Shown: positions 34,266-43,463, numbered from the stretch's first letter. The stretch is DNA of 64,000 nt from Luxibacter massiliensis (GCF_900604355.1 NZ_UWOE01000001.1:1178001-1242000); one strand, 5' to 3'. Notes: generated from the letters alone by a model not told the origin. A program made the numbers and translations.

Positions 34266-35234
34266 ATGAAACTTATTATACAGATTCCGTGTTATAATGA
34301 AGCGGAAACCCTGGAGATTGCCTTAAATGACCTGCCAAAACAGATAGACGGCATCGATCAGATAGAATATCTGATTATCAATGACGGCAGCAAGGACAAC
34401 ACTGTCGATGTGGCAAAAAAATGGGGCGTTCATTATATCGTGAATTTTAAGAGAAATAAAGGATTGGCTAAAGGGTTTATGGCAGGGTTGGATGCATGTC
34501 TCAGAAATGGCGCTGACATTATTGTGAATACAGATGCAGACAACCAATATTGTGCCGATGATATAGAGAAATTGGTGCGCCCAATCATTGAAGGCAGGAC
34601 AGATATTGTAATCGGCGAGAGGCCCATTGACCAGACAGAGCATTTCTCACCTTTAAAAAAGAAACTTCAGCATTTCGGGAGCTGGGTGGTGCGTGTTGCT
34701 TCCAAGTCAGATATACCTGACGCCCCCAGCGGTTTCCGGGCTTACAGCAGGGAAGCGGCAATGCAGATGAATGTCAGCAATGAGTATACGTATACCCTGG
34801 AGACTATCGTACAGGCAGGCAGAAATAAAATAGCTATGACGTCAGTTCCTATTAGGACCAATGCCGAGCTGAGGCCCTCAAGGCTGTTCAGCAGTATGTT
34901 CGGCTATGTAAAGAAGTCCATGCTGACCATTTTAAGAGCTTTTATGATGTATAAGCCTATGCGGTTCTTTACGATTTTTGCAGCCATTCCTTTTCTGATA
35001 GGCCTGGGTTTGGGAATCAGGTTTATGGTATACTTTTTCCTGGGCACAGGCGGAGGCCATGTACAGTCGCTGATACTGGCCAGTACGCTCATGATGCTTG
35101 GGTTTATGACATTCGTGATCGGGCTGCAGGCAGATATTATATCTGCCAACCGGAAGCTTTTGGAAGATATACGTTATAAAGTAAGCAAAATGTATTATGA
35201 GGATGCAAAGGATAGCCATAAAGAGCAGGACTAA
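34266..35234 (+). CDS. membrane-anchored GT2 glycosyltransferase (polyprenyl-phosphate sugar type)
   Basis: A 322-residue GT-A enzyme of family 2 resembling dolichol/polyprenyl-phosphate mannosyl or glucosyl synthases. The N-terminus IQIPCYNEAETLEIAL and the DxD-type NTDADNQY (about 91-98) are clear; two membrane spans lie at about 232-290. I use ATG 34266 (MKLIIQIPC) after a GGAAGGATAGGA site rather than the upstream TTG. It is bounded by terminators on both sides and so is probably transcribed alone. The sugar is not readable; a role in supplying lipid-linked sugar to membrane GT-C enzymes such as the large proteins at 44.7 and 48.8 kb is a guess. Confidence 0.85.
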   Translation: MKLIIQIPCYNEAETLEIALNDLPKQIDGIDQIEYLIINDGSKDNTVDVAKKWGVHYIVNFKRNKGLAKGFMAGLDACLRNGADIIVNTDADNQYCADDIEKLVRPIIEGRTDIVIGERPIDQTEHFSPLKKKLQHFGSWVVRVASKSDIPDAPSGFRAYSREAAMQMNVSNEYTYTLETIVQAGRNKIAMTSVPIRTNAELRPSRLFSSMFGYVKKSMLTILRAFMMYKPMRFFTIFAAIPFLIGLGLGIRFMVYFFLGTGGGHVQSLILASTLMMLGFMTFVIGLQADIISANRKLLEDIRYKVSKMYYEDAKDSHKEQD

Positions 35235-35236
35235 GT

Positions 35237-35289
35237 AAAAAAGGACTTGCCCATAGATCATTCTAATTCTATGGGGCAAGTCCTTTTTT
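35237..35289. terminator. bidirectional Rho-independent terminator
   Basis: AAAAAAGGACTTGCCC at 35237-35252 starts the left arm (to 35257); the right arm at 35268-35287 ends in TTTTTT. The A-run/T-run symmetry suits the converging GT2 (plus) and rmd (minus) genes. Confidence 0.85.
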
Positions 35290-35293
35290 ATTA

Positions 35294-35321
35294 CATAGGA
35301 AAATCCATTGGATTTCCTATG
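35294..35321. other. second hairpin beside the terminator
   Basis: CATAGGAAAATCC and GGATTTCCTATG form an almost perfect stem with one bulged base and a 3-base loop, 5 bases from the first terminator and 53 bases past the rmd stop. Confidence 0.5.
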
Positions 35322-35373
35322 CAACAAAAATCACTCCGTGGTCACAGGAAACAACTGTCAATGCCATAAAATA

Positions 35374-36318
35374 TTATGAACGTACTGTATCTCTCCAATA
35401 GTCCAGGGTATCTGACAAAGTCTGCGGCAGGCCATAGCGGGGAGTCCAGCCGGTAGCAGATTGAAGCTTGGATATATCTGCTGCAATCTCGGGGACATCC
35501 ACAGGCCTCATTTTAGCCGGATCACTGGCCACTTCTATCTGAACTTTTGAGAGATCCAGCAGGCTGTCCAATATATGCTGTATGGGATAGGCCGTGCCAG
35601 TGCCTACATTGTAAGTTTCCCCGGAAACCCCCTTCTGGGCCAGAAGCACATATGCCCGGACAACATCTCTTACATCTGTAAAATCCCGGCGCGCACTTAA
35701 GTTGCCTACCTTCATAAGGGGGTCTTTCAGGCCACATTCAATCTCCGCGATCTGCTTGCAGAAATCACTGACTACAAAAGTAGGGAGCTGTCTGGGGCCT
35801 ATGTGGTTGAAAGCCCTTACACTGATAATATCCAGGTTATAGGCCTCCTGGTAGATTCTGCCCGCCATGTTCTGAAAAGCCTTTGTGGCGGCATATAAAT
35901 TGCCTGGGCGTACATGGTTAGATTCCCTGAGGGGGAGTTCCCCGGGCAGAATATGCCCGTATTCTTCCCCTGAACCAATCAGTATAAGCCGGGAATGTAT
36001 TTTCGAGTCTTTCAGGGCGTCCAGGACATTTAAGGTTCCCTTTATATTAATATCTACTGTCAGGCCTGGGTTTTTCCAGGACAGGGATACGGAACTCATG
36101 GCAGCCAGATGAAAAATATAGTCAGCCTGTACTTTTGCCAAAAGTGAGGAAACTGCCTCCTTGTCGGTGATATCTAAATCATAAACCTCTACAGTCTTTA
36201 GCGGGCAGGATTCAGAAGGAAGCTTGGTGATTTCCACCTGCCATCCCCAGGCCTCCTGCAATTCCTGTATCAAATAGCTGCCTACGAAACCAGAGCCTCC
36301 TATAATTAAAGCTTTCAT
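35374..36318 (-). CDS. rmd: GDP-6-deoxy-D-mannose (GDP-4-keto-6-deoxymannose) reductase
   Basis: An SDR-family reductase of 314 residues, predicted to turn GDP-4-dehydro-6-deoxy-D-mannose into GDP-D-rhamnose. The NAD(P)-binding GGSGFVGSYL starts the protein, and YAATKAF supplies the Tyr-x3-Lys catalytic pair. The serine-region motif IGSGEEYG is of the Rmd kind rather than the SSCIYP form of GDP-fucose synthase, which is why I prefer Rmd over Fcl. Its start has GGAGA 9 bases upstream and lies 20 bases after the gmd stop in the order manC-gmd-rmd. An epimerase/reductase of related specificity remains possible. Confidence 0.85.
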   Translation of the reverse strand: MKALIIGGSGFVGSYLIQELQEAWGWQVEITKLPSESCPLKTVEVYDLDITDKEAVSSLLAKVQADYIFHLAAMSSVSLSWKNPGLTVDINIKGTLNVLDALKDSKIHSRLILIGSGEEYGHILPGELPLRESNHVRPGNLYAATKAFQNMAGRIYQEAYNLDIISVRAFNHIGPRQLPTFVVSDFCKQIAEIECGLKDPLMKVGNLSARRDFTDVRDVVRAYVLLAQKGVSGETYNVGTGTAYPIQHILDSLLDLSKVQIEVASDPAKMRPVDVPEIAADISKLQSATGWTPRYGLPQTLSDTLDYWRDTVRS

Positions 36319-36338
36319 AAAGTGTGTTCTCCGTAAAT

Positions 36339-37361
36339 TTATTTGTTGGATTCAGCCTCAACAAGAGCCATGTCATTTTTAACCATTCTCTCCACCAATT
36401 CTGCAAAAGAGATCTCCCTCACCCATCCAAGTTTCTCCTCGGCTTTGGCCGGGTTGCCAAGCAGGATATCTACCTCCGCCGGGCGGAAAAAGGCTTCATT
36501 TACTTTTACAAGAGTCTTTTTGGTTGCTTTGTCCCTTCCGATTTCATTTATGCCTTCTCCTGACCATTCTACCTCGATACCAGCGCATTTAAAAGCAATA
36601 TCTACAAATTCACGGACTGTCCTGGTCTCATTTGTCGCAATAACATAATCGTCAGGCTCATCCTGCTGTAGCATCAGCCACATTGCTTTTACATAATCTT
36701 TAGAGTGGCCCCAGTCACGCTTGGAGTCCATATTGCCTAATTCCAGATGATCCTGCAGTCCGGCCTTGATTCTTGCAACAGCATTTGTGATTTTTCTTGT
36801 GACAAATTCTTTTCCGCGGCGCTCGCTCTCATGGTTAAATAAGATTCCGCTGCAGGCATAAAGTCCGTAGCTTTCTCTGTAATTTTTTGTGATCCAGTGG
36901 CCGTAAAGCTTTGCCACCCCATAAGGGCTGCGGGGATAGAAAGGAGTAGTCTCACACTGTGGGATTGCCTGTACAAGTCCGAACATCTCGGAAGTAGATG
37001 CCTGATAAAAACGCGCAGAGGGTTTTACTGTACGGATTGCCTCCAGCATATTGGTGACTCCCAGGGCATCAATGTCAGCGGTGGCCAAAGGCTGCTCCCA
37101 GCTTGTAGCTACAAAGGACTGTGCAGCCAGATTATAAACTTCGTCTGCCTGGGAGATTTTCATTGCGTTGATTAAGGAGACAATATCTGTCATGTCTGCA
37201 TAGATAAAATGAATTTTATCCTTCAGATGCTCCACATTTCCGTAGTCAACAACGCTTTTCCTTCTCATAATCCCGTAGACATTATAGCCTTTCTCTAAAA
37301 GAAGCTCTGCCAGATAAGAGCCGTCCTGTCCAGTTACACCAGTGATTAATGCATTTTTCAT
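36339..37361 (-). CDS. gmd: GDP-mannose 4,6-dehydratase
   Basis: Converts GDP-D-mannose to GDP-4-dehydro-6-deoxy-D-mannose, the common precursor of GDP-D-rhamnose and GDP-L-fucose. The 340 residues show GVTGQDGSYLAELLL (nucleotide binding), RRKSVVDYGN, and the catalytic YGVAKLYG. The motif LFNHESERRGKEFVTRKI is characteristic of Gmd. Product order places it after manC (24-base gap) and before rmd, so a full short pathway from mannose-1-phosphate is in one unit. Confidence 0.95.
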   Translation of the reverse strand: MKNALITGVTGQDGSYLAELLLEKGYNVYGIMRRKSVVDYGNVEHLKDKIHFIYADMTDIVSLINAMKISQADEVYNLAAQSFVATSWEQPLATADIDALGVTNMLEAIRTVKPSARFYQASTSEMFGLVQAIPQCETTPFYPRSPYGVAKLYGHWITKNYRESYGLYACSGILFNHESERRGKEFVTRKITNAVARIKAGLQDHLELGNMDSKRDWGHSKDYVKAMWLMLQQDEPDDYVIATNETRTVREFVDIAFKCAGIEVEWSGEGINEIGRDKATKKTLVKVNEAFFRPAEVDILLGNPAKAEEKLGWVREISFAELVERMVKNDMALVEAESNK

Positions 37362-37385
37362 TTTTTTACCATCCTATTCTTTAAT

Positions 37386-38456
37386 TTATAAATATTGATT
37401 TTTGTCAGAAGTTCTTAATTGTTCCAAGATTTTTTTGATATCGCCGGCAGAAGATTTATTACATATTAAGGTGGCATCCTCCGTGTCCACGATAATCAGA
37501 TCTTTTAAGCCTACAGCGGCTATGAGCTTGTCTGTCCCTTCGATTATACAATTTTCAGAGTCATAGACAACGGTATTCCCACTGCACATATTGCGGTGGG
37601 AGTCTACGCCCCGGATACGCTCAACAGCCAGCCAGGAGCCTACATCGTCCCAGCCGAAATCTCCAGGCAGGATATAAATATCAGAAGCTTTCTCCATAAT
37701 GCCATAGTCGATAGAATCAGACTGGAATTTCTCGAATTCCTGCTTAAGCACTGTATCCTGGGCATCGCCGCCCACTGCCTCTTTGATTCTGAGGAGGCCC
37801 TGGTAAGTGGCGGGGAGAAATTCTTCCATGTTATGCAGGATAGAAGATACCTTCCAGATAAACATTCCGCTGTTCCAAAGATACCGCCGGGTTTCCAGAT
37901 ACTGGCGGGCCGTATCTAAATCTGGCTTTTCAACAAATTGTTCCACCTCATACGCATCCTGGCAGCGGGATCCTGGATTGTATTTGATATACCCGTACCC
38001 GGTCTCCGGATAATTGGGGGTGATGCCAAGAGTCACCAGGTTATTGCCTGTTTCTGCCACATTACATGCAGATTGAAGAACAGACAGAAAAATTTCATTA
38101 TTATGAATTAAATGGTCAGAAGGGAGTACAATCATTAATGCATCATCATATTTTCTGCTGATGTGCATGGCTCCCAGTCCGATACAGGGGGCAGTGTTCC
38201 TCCCCACAGGCTCGCAGATAATATTTTCTGGCGGCAGATCCGGGAGCTGTTCTTGTACCAGCTTCTTGTAGTTTTTATTTGTTGCAATATATATGTCCTC
38301 CAGGGCCACTAATGGCAGAATCCTTTCGGCTGTCAGCTGGATCATGGTTTTGCCGTCGCCGGTCAGGGAAAGGAATTGTTTTGGGAGAGCCTGGCGGCTC
38401 CTGGGCCAAAAGCGCTCACCCTTGCCTCCTGCCATAATAAGTGCAGTAGTTTTCAT
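37386..38456 (-). CDS. manC: mannose-1-phosphate guanylyltransferase
   Basis: Makes GDP-mannose from mannose-1-phosphate and GTP. The product of 356 residues starts MKTTALIMAGGKGERFWPRS, with the pyrophosphorylase loop and PKQFLSL, and contains FVEKPDLDTA and GDFGWDDVGSW. It lacks the C-terminal cupin of bifunctional ManC proteins. I start at the ATG at 38456, which has a perfect AGGAGG 5 bases upstream; the frame extends to 38525 but that part covers the promoter. It is the first gene of the manC-gmd-rmd unit. A second GMP enzyme is encoded at 53.6-55.9 kb. Confidence 0.93.
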   Translation of the reverse strand: MKTTALIMAGGKGERFWPRSRQALPKQFLSLTGDGKTMIQLTAERILPLVALEDIYIATNKNYKKLVQEQLPDLPPENIICEPVGRNTAPCIGLGAMHISRKYDDALMIVLPSDHLIHNNEIFLSVLQSACNVAETGNNLVTLGITPNYPETGYGYIKYNPGSRCQDAYEVEQFVEKPDLDTARQYLETRRYLWNSGMFIWKVSSILHNMEEFLPATYQGLLRIKEAVGGDAQDTVLKQEFEKFQSDSIDYGIMEKASDIYILPGDFGWDDVGSWLAVERIRGVDSHRNMCSGNTVVYDSENCIIEGTDKLIAAVGLKDLIIVDTEDATLICNKSSAGDIKKILEQLRTSDKNQYL

Positions 38457-38496
38457 AATAACCTCCTTTGTTTCATTTTGCCTGTATAACGCTAAT

Positions 38497-38525
38497 ATCA
38501 TACAATATTTTATACGCAAAAACAA
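38497..38525 (-). promoter_or_regulatory. promoter of manC-gmd-rmd
   Basis: Minus-strand TTGTTT (38525-38520) and TATGAT (38502-38497) are spaced by 17 bases, about 40 bases upstream of the manC start. Confidence 0.6.
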
Positions 38526-38553
38526 TAGCGCCAGCCTTTTTTAGTGAAATGAC

Positions 38554-38582
38554 TTTACTTATACAAGCGGGTTTGTTATTAT
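38554..38582 (+). promoter_or_regulatory. possible promoter of the wzm-wzt operon
   Basis: TTTACT (38554-38559) and TATTAT (38577-38582) with 17-base spacing lie 50 bases before the first glycosyltransferase gene, back to back with the manC promoter. Confidence 0.45.
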
Positions 38583-38631
38583 GTAGGATAGCTTTTATTG
38601 TAATTTAACGAGAGGGTTATTATAAATAAAG

Positions 38632-39900
38632 ATGAGTAAAATATCTGTTTTCCAAGTAGCAAAAAGATTGAAGCCTGTACTCAAGGCGTTTATACCTGAC
38701 AGTAAACTAAGGGCTGCAAAAGAGCGTATGATTGACAAAAAATTATGTTCCATGGCGCAGCAGAGGAAGAAAACCTCCCATGCAGGGGATTTTTTAAAAG
38801 GTGTGAACCTGATAGGGGATGTGAAGGCGGAGATCGGCTTAGGACAGAGCTGCCGTCTTTTGGCGGACATGCTGAAGGCCAGCGGGATTGACTTTAAGAT
38901 TTACGATTACAGGCTGCCAAAGGTGCCCAGATCTTCCGACCCTGCATGGGATGCTTACATTGGCAAAGAGCTGCCATATTCAGTGAATCTGATCCACATT
39001 AATCCTTTTGAGCTTAAAAGCTTTTTTATGGAGACAGAGTTGGAGATGTGGCAGGGCAGGTATAATATAGGCTTCTGGCTGTGGGAGCTGGAGGAATTCC
39101 CGGATGAATGGCTGATGTGCACAAAGATGTTGGATGAAATATGGACGCCGTCTGAATTTGCAGGCAGCAGTATCAGAAGAAAGGCTGACCTGCCAGTAAA
39201 GACGATTCCATATTGGGTGACGGCGCCATGCAGGGAGAACTGCGGCAGGGCATATTTCGGCCTTCCCCAGGAGAAATTTTTGTTTTTGGCCATGTATGAC
39301 TGTAATAGTACGATTGAGCGGAAAAATCCGATTGGGACAATTGAGGCTTATAAGAAGGCGTTCCCTGAGGAGGATCCAAAGGTGGGCCTGGTCCTGAAAA
39401 TGAATAATGCCCGGGAAGCTGAGATTGCCCTAATCAAAGAGAGGCTTAAAGGATATAATAATGTATATTTTATTACAGATATTTTGGAAAAGACCGAGGT
39501 AAACAGCCTGATAAAATGTGTAGATGTGTTTTCCTCGCTTCACCGTGCAGAGGGGTTTGGACTGGTTCTGGCTGAGGCTATGATAGGGGGGACGCCTGTC
39601 ATTGCAACAAACTGGTCATCTAACACGGAGTTTATGGACAGCACCTGTGCATGTATGGTAGATTACGGGTTTGTGCAGTTGGAAAAGGATAGTAACCTTT
39701 ATAAAAAAGGGAGCCGTTGGGCAGACCCTGACATATCGGAAGCTGCAGAATATATGAAAAGATTATATTCAGACCGGGTTTTCTATGAAGACATCCAGCG
39801 TAATGCAAAAGAGCATGTGGAACAAGTCCTGGGCAAAACTCCCGCCATCGGGAGGATGGAGAGGCGCCTGCATGAAATAATAGAAGAAAGGCAGTACTAA
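38632..39900 (+). CDS. GT4-type glycosyltransferase
   Basis: A 422-residue GT-B retaining glycosyltransferase. The C-terminal donor-binding half has the E-x7-E motif in AEGFGLVLAEAMIGGTPVIA (around 305-325), and the N-terminal half holds GLGQSCRLLADML. The first 50 residues are basic and lack a membrane span. It is the first gene of a long plus-strand operon and ends two bases before wzm. By analogy with D-rhamnan loci it may transfer D-rhamnose, but the sugar cannot be read from sequence. Confidence 0.85.
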   Translation: MSKISVFQVAKRLKPVLKAFIPDSKLRAAKERMIDKKLCSMAQQRKKTSHAGDFLKGVNLIGDVKAEIGLGQSCRLLADMLKASGIDFKIYDYRLPKVPRSSDPAWDAYIGKELPYSVNLIHINPFELKSFFMETELEMWQGRYNIGFWLWELEEFPDEWLMCTKMLDEIWTPSEFAGSSIRRKADLPVKTIPYWVTAPCRENCGRAYFGLPQEKFLFLAMYDCNSTIERKNPIGTIEAYKKAFPEEDPKVGLVLKMNNAREAEIALIKERLKGYNNVYFITDILEKTEVNSLIKCVDVFSSLHRAEGFGLVLAEAMIGGTPVIATNWSSNTEFMDSTCACMVDYGFVQLEKDSNLYKKGSRWADPDISEAAEYMKRLYSDRVFYEDIQRNAKEHVEQVLGKTPAIGRMERRLHEIIEERQY

Positions 39901-39902
39901 GT

Positions 39903-40679
39903 ATGAGATTAGTCAAAGAATTATATGCGTACAGGCAGATGGTAGTCAGCCTTGTGAGAAAAGAATTAAGAGGGCGTTACAAAGGCTCTGTGCTCGGTTT
40001 TATGTGGACTTTTATCAACCCGCTGCTCCAGCTGATGGTCTACACCCTTGTATTTTCGGTTCTGCTGCGTTCTCCTATAGAAAAATATTATCTGTTTCTG
40101 TTTGTCGCCCTTGTGCCCTGGATTTTCTTCAGCTCTTCTTTGACGGGCGGGGCAAGCAGCATACTGGCCCAGAAGGATATGGTGAAAAAGATATATTTCC
40201 CAAGGGAGGTTCTGCCGATTTCTTTTGTAACCACAGCGTTTGTCAATATGCTTTTATGTTTTATCGTGATTTTCGGGGTAGTGTTCGTATCAGGGACAGG
40301 CGTCAACCCGGTTGCACTTTTATACCTTCCGGCCATTATGGTTATAGAGTATCTGATGGCCCTGGGCATAGCCATGGTATCATCGGCCATTACTGTCTAT
40401 TTCCGTGACATGGAACATATTCTCGGGATTGTAAGCATGGTGTGGATGTACATGACGCCTATCATGTATGATGTATCCATTGTGCCGTCCAAACTGCAGC
40501 AGTTTTTTTATTTAAACCCTATGACTTCTGTCATTATTGCCTATAGGGATATTCTGTATTACAAACAGATTCCCCATATCAGCACTCTGGTGAATGCTTT
40601 GGTTTTCGGGATTATCGTAATGCTGCTGGGTTTTGTTGTCTTTGGCAGGCTGCAGAAGAATTTTGCGGAGGAATTATAA
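39903..40679 (+). CDS. wzm: polysaccharide ABC exporter, permease Wzm
   Basis: The membrane subunit of an ABC-2 type exporter for lipid-linked polysaccharide. The 258 residues start with a basic cytoplasmic segment (MRLVKELYAYRQMVVSLVRK), then GRYKGSVLGFMWTFINPLLQ, a stretch typical of Wzm/TagG/KpsM proteins, and six hydrophobic spans. Wzt, the ATPase, starts 4 bases after its stop. Together they should move a completed or growing glycan on undecaprenyl diphosphate to the outer face of the membrane. Confidence 0.92.
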   Translation: MRLVKELYAYRQMVVSLVRKELRGRYKGSVLGFMWTFINPLLQLMVYTLVFSVLLRSPIEKYYLFLFVALVPWIFFSSSLTGGASSILAQKDMVKKIYFPREVLPISFVTTAFVNMLLCFIVIFGVVFVSGTGVNPVALLYLPAIMVIEYLMALGIAMVSSAITVYFRDMEHILGIVSMVWMYMTPIMYDVSIVPSKLQQFFYLNPMTSVIIAYRDILYYKQIPHISTLVNALVFGIIVMLLGFVVFGRLQKNFAEEL

Positions 40680-40682
40680 TAT

Positions 40683-41933
40683 ATGGAACCATGCAATGTG
40701 ATAGAAGTAAAAGATGTAGAAAAAAAATTTAAAGTCTATTTTGACAAGGGAAGCCAGCTCAAAGAAAAGATGCTTTTCTGGCAGAGGAACCGGTATGAGG
40801 ACAGATGGGTGCTCAGGGGCATCAGCTTCCAGGTAAAAAGAGGGGAGGCCATCGGACTGATCGGGCACAATGGGTGTGGGAAGAGCACCACTTTGAAACT
40901 CTTGACGCGCATCATGTATCCGGACAGGGGGACGATTGAGATGAAAGGAAGAGTTTCAAGCCTCCTTGAGCTGGGGGCAGGCTTCCACCCGGATATGAGC
41001 GGCAGGGAGAATATATATACCAATGCCTCTATCTTCGGCCTCACTAAAAAAGAGATAGACGAGAGAATGGATGATATCATAGAATTTTCTGAGCTGGAGG
41101 AATTTCTGGATAATCCAGTCAGGACATATTCATCGGGAATGTATATGCGTCTGGCTTTTTCAGTGGCTATAAATGTAAATGCAGACATTCTTCTGATCGA
41201 TGAGATATTGGCCGTTGGGGATGTGAACTTTCAGACAAAGTGCTTCAGAAAGCTGCGGGAAATCAAGGACCAGGGCACTACGATTGTAATTGTGTCCCAC
41301 TCCCTGGGGCAGATCGAACAGATTTGCGACCGCACGATCTGGATACATGAAGGCCTGATTAAGGCAGACGGAAGTCCAAGGGCCGTACATCCTGAATATT
41401 TAGATTATATGGGCCTTCAGCGCCAGATGATACTGGACAAGGAAGAAGGAGAATCAGAGCACGCCGAAAAACCAGACGAGTACAACGGCATGCGGTGGGG
41501 GAACAAGAACATAGAAATAACGGATGTAAGTACATGGGATGATGAGGGGGAGAAGAAAGAAGTATTCGCCACCCATGAGACCATACATCTGCGTGTAGAC
41601 TATAAAGTCAATAAACCTGTGGAGCGCGCAGTATTCGGGTTTGGCCTCTCCAGGGTTGACGGCATTGCATGTTATGGTACGAATACGGCAATTGATGAGC
41701 AGCAGGAGTTCTGTGTGGCAGAGGACGGCAGATTTGAGGTAATCCTGAAAAAGGTGCCCCTGCTGCCCTGTATTTTTTATTTTGATGTTTCTATCCAGAA
41801 TATTAAAGGCGATGACATGGATTTTTGGAGGCAGGCCCATAAAATAGAAATCTATTCATCAAAGCCGGATACAGGGACCACACGTCTTGAGCATGAATGG
41901 AAAATCCAAGGTGTTTTGGCAGAAGGAGAATAA
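40683..41933 (+). CDS. wzt: polysaccharide ABC exporter ATPase Wzt with C-terminal glycan-binding-type domain
   Basis: A 416-residue ATPase. The nucleotide-binding domain (about 1-240) has Walker A GHNGCGKST (61-69), signature YSSGMYMRLAFS (about 157-168) and Walker B ILLIDEILAVGD. The rest (about 265-416) is a beta-sandwich-type Wzt_C extension, which in O-antigen exporters recognises the modified non-reducing end of the glycan. The extension distinguishes it from TagH and from Wzt proteins without terminus recognition. It suggests that a capping group, which is not obvious in this locus, controls export. Confidence 0.93.
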   Translation: MEPCNVIEVKDVEKKFKVYFDKGSQLKEKMLFWQRNRYEDRWVLRGISFQVKRGEAIGLIGHNGCGKSTTLKLLTRIMYPDRGTIEMKGRVSSLLELGAGFHPDMSGRENIYTNASIFGLTKKEIDERMDDIIEFSELEEFLDNPVRTYSSGMYMRLAFSVAINVNADILLIDEILAVGDVNFQTKCFRKLREIKDQGTTIVIVSHSLGQIEQICDRTIWIHEGLIKADGSPRAVHPEYLDYMGLQRQMILDKEEGESEHAEKPDEYNGMRWGNKNIEITDVSTWDDEGEKKEVFATHETIHLRVDYKVNKPVERAVFGFGLSRVDGIACYGTNTAIDEQQEFCVAEDGRFEVILKKVPLLPCIFYFDVSIQNIKGDDMDFWRQAHKIEIYSSKPDTGTTRLEHEWKIQGVLAEGE

Positions 41934-41934
41934 A

Positions 41935-42366
41935 ATGACTGATATTAATGTAGAAGAGATTATGAAGGAGATCCGCCGTGAGATCCAGAGCAAGGGGTAC
42001 AAGGATAATGAACTAAGTTTTGGCGAGGTGGAGGAGCTGCGCCGTCTATATAACGGGGATTTTGATGAGCGGGAGCTGGATGACTGGATGCAGAAGGTAC
42101 GCCAGATCTATTATATAGAGGAGCACCCTGTTCTGTGGGCCAACACATTCAGTGCAAAGGTAAAATATAAAATAAAAAGTGCTGCCAGAAAGGCAGTGAG
42201 CTTTTATATTATCCCTATTGTGCAGAAGCAGAACCAGTACAATAAAGCAGTGGCTAAATGTTTGAACCAGATCGATGCCTATATAGACAGTAACCGGAAA
42301 ATAGAAGCCTTGGAGAAACGGATAGAGGCGCTGGAAAAAAGGGTGCAGGAACTGGAAAATAAGTAA
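41935..42366 (+). CDS. small coiled-coil protein next to Wzt, function unknown
   Basis: A 143-residue protein. The N-terminus (MTDINVEEIMKEIRREIQSK) is acidic and helical, the middle is basic (KVKYKIKSAARKAVSFYIIP) with a short hydrophobic patch, and the last 35 residues form heptad-like repeats (IEALEKRIEALEKRVQELEN). The ATG follows AGAAGGAGA and lies one base after the wzt stop, so it is coupled to the exporter. I do not recognise a named family. A scaffold or length-controlling partner of the exporter or the glycosyltransferases is a hypothesis only. Confidence 0.75.
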   Translation: MTDINVEEIMKEIRREIQSKGYKDNELSFGEVEELRRLYNGDFDERELDDWMQKVRQIYYIEEHPVLWANTFSAKVKYKIKSAARKAVSFYIIPIVQKQNQYNKAVAKCLNQIDAYIDSNRKIEALEKRIEALEKRVQELENK

Positions 42367-42383
42367 AGTAAGGAGCAAAGCCT

Positions 42384-43463
42384 ATGCGTATCATTCAAAT
42401 TTTACCTGTACTTGCCTACGGGGACGCCATTGGGAATGACACAGTTGCCCTCAGGGACGCCCTTTTGGAGGCCGGTTACAAGACGGAGATTTATGCGGAA
42501 GTGATTGACGGCAGGCTGCCCCAGGGAACGGCGCGCCAGGTGGAAGAATTAACAGTAGATAAAGACGATGTGCTGCTTTACCATCTCTCTACCTGTTCGG
42601 ATTTAAATTATAAGCTGGAGCAGTATGACTGCAAAAGAATGATCCTATATCATAATATTACACCGCCTGCATTTTTTAAGGGGATTAACCGTGAGGTGGA
42701 GAAGAACTGTGAGGACGGCCTCGCAGGTGCGCGTCACCTGGCCCAAAAGGTAGAATATGCACTTGCGGATTCTGAGTATAATAAAAAAGACTTGATAAAT
42801 ATGGGATATTCCTGCAAGATTGACGTACTGCCTATTTTGATAGCATTTGACGACTATGGGGGCAAGCCAGACAAAAAAGTACTTAATAAATATAATGACG
42901 GTTACACAAATGTTATTTTTACAGGACGGGTCGCACCGAATAAAAAGCAGGAGGACGTGATTCGTGCTTTTCATTTTTACCATAAATATCTGAATCCTGA
43001 GTCCAGACTGTTTATTGTGGGGAGCTATACGGGGATGGAGCAGTATTACGGGATGCTCAAGGACTATGTAAAAAGGCTGGATATAGAGGACTCCGTGTAT
43101 TTTACAGGACATATCAAGTTCAAAGAGATCCTTGCCTATTACCATTTGGCAGATTTATTCCTCTGCATGAGTGAGCATGAGGGATTCTGTGTGCCCCTGG
43201 TGGAGGCAATGTACTTTAAGGTGCCGGTGATAGCGTACCACTCCTCAGCAGTGGGGGAGACCTTGGGGGGCAGTGGATTCCTCCTTGAGAAAAAGGATCC
43301 TGTGGAAACAGCTATGGCGATGAAACGTATTATGGAGGACGAGGGGCTGAGAAATACAATAATTGCAAATGAGCAGGCCCGCCTGCAGGATTTTAGCCAT
43401 GTAAAAATAAAAGAGAAATTTTATAAATTGATAGAAGAAAATATAAATGAGGTTCAGTCATAA
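42384..43463 (+). CDS. GT4-type glycosyltransferase
   Basis: A 359-residue GT-B enzyme. The donor-binding half contains VIFTGRVAPNKKQEDVIRAF (about 178-197) and the E-x7-E motif in EHEGFCVPLVEAMYFKVPVI. Its last codons overlap the start of the next glycosyltransferase gene by one base. Sequence places it in the GT4 superfamily; in the context of GDP-sugar synthesis and the ABC exporter it probably extends the exported glycan. Confidence 0.88.
   Translation: MRIIQILPVLAYGDAIGNDTVALRDALLEAGYKTEIYAEVIDGRLPQGTARQVEELTVDKDDVLLYHLSTCSDLNYKLEQYDCKRMILYHNITPPAFFKGINREVEKNCEDGLAGARHLAQKVEYALADSEYNKKDLINMGYSCKIDVLPILIAFDDYGGKPDKKVLNKYNDGYTNVIFTGRVAPNKKQEDVIRAFHFYHKYLNPESRLFIVGSYTGMEQYYGMLKDYVKRLDIEDSVYFTGHIKFKEILAYYHLADLFLCMSEHEGFCVPLVEAMYFKVPVIAYHSSAVGETLGGSGFLLEKKDPVETAMAMKRIMEDEGLRNTIIANEQARLQDFSHVKIKEKFYKLIEENINEVQS

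Noticed and set aside
35374..36318. GDP-L-fucose synthase (fcl) instead of rmd
   Set aside because: The serine-region motif is IGSGEEYG, of the Rmd type, not the SSCIYP form of Fcl.
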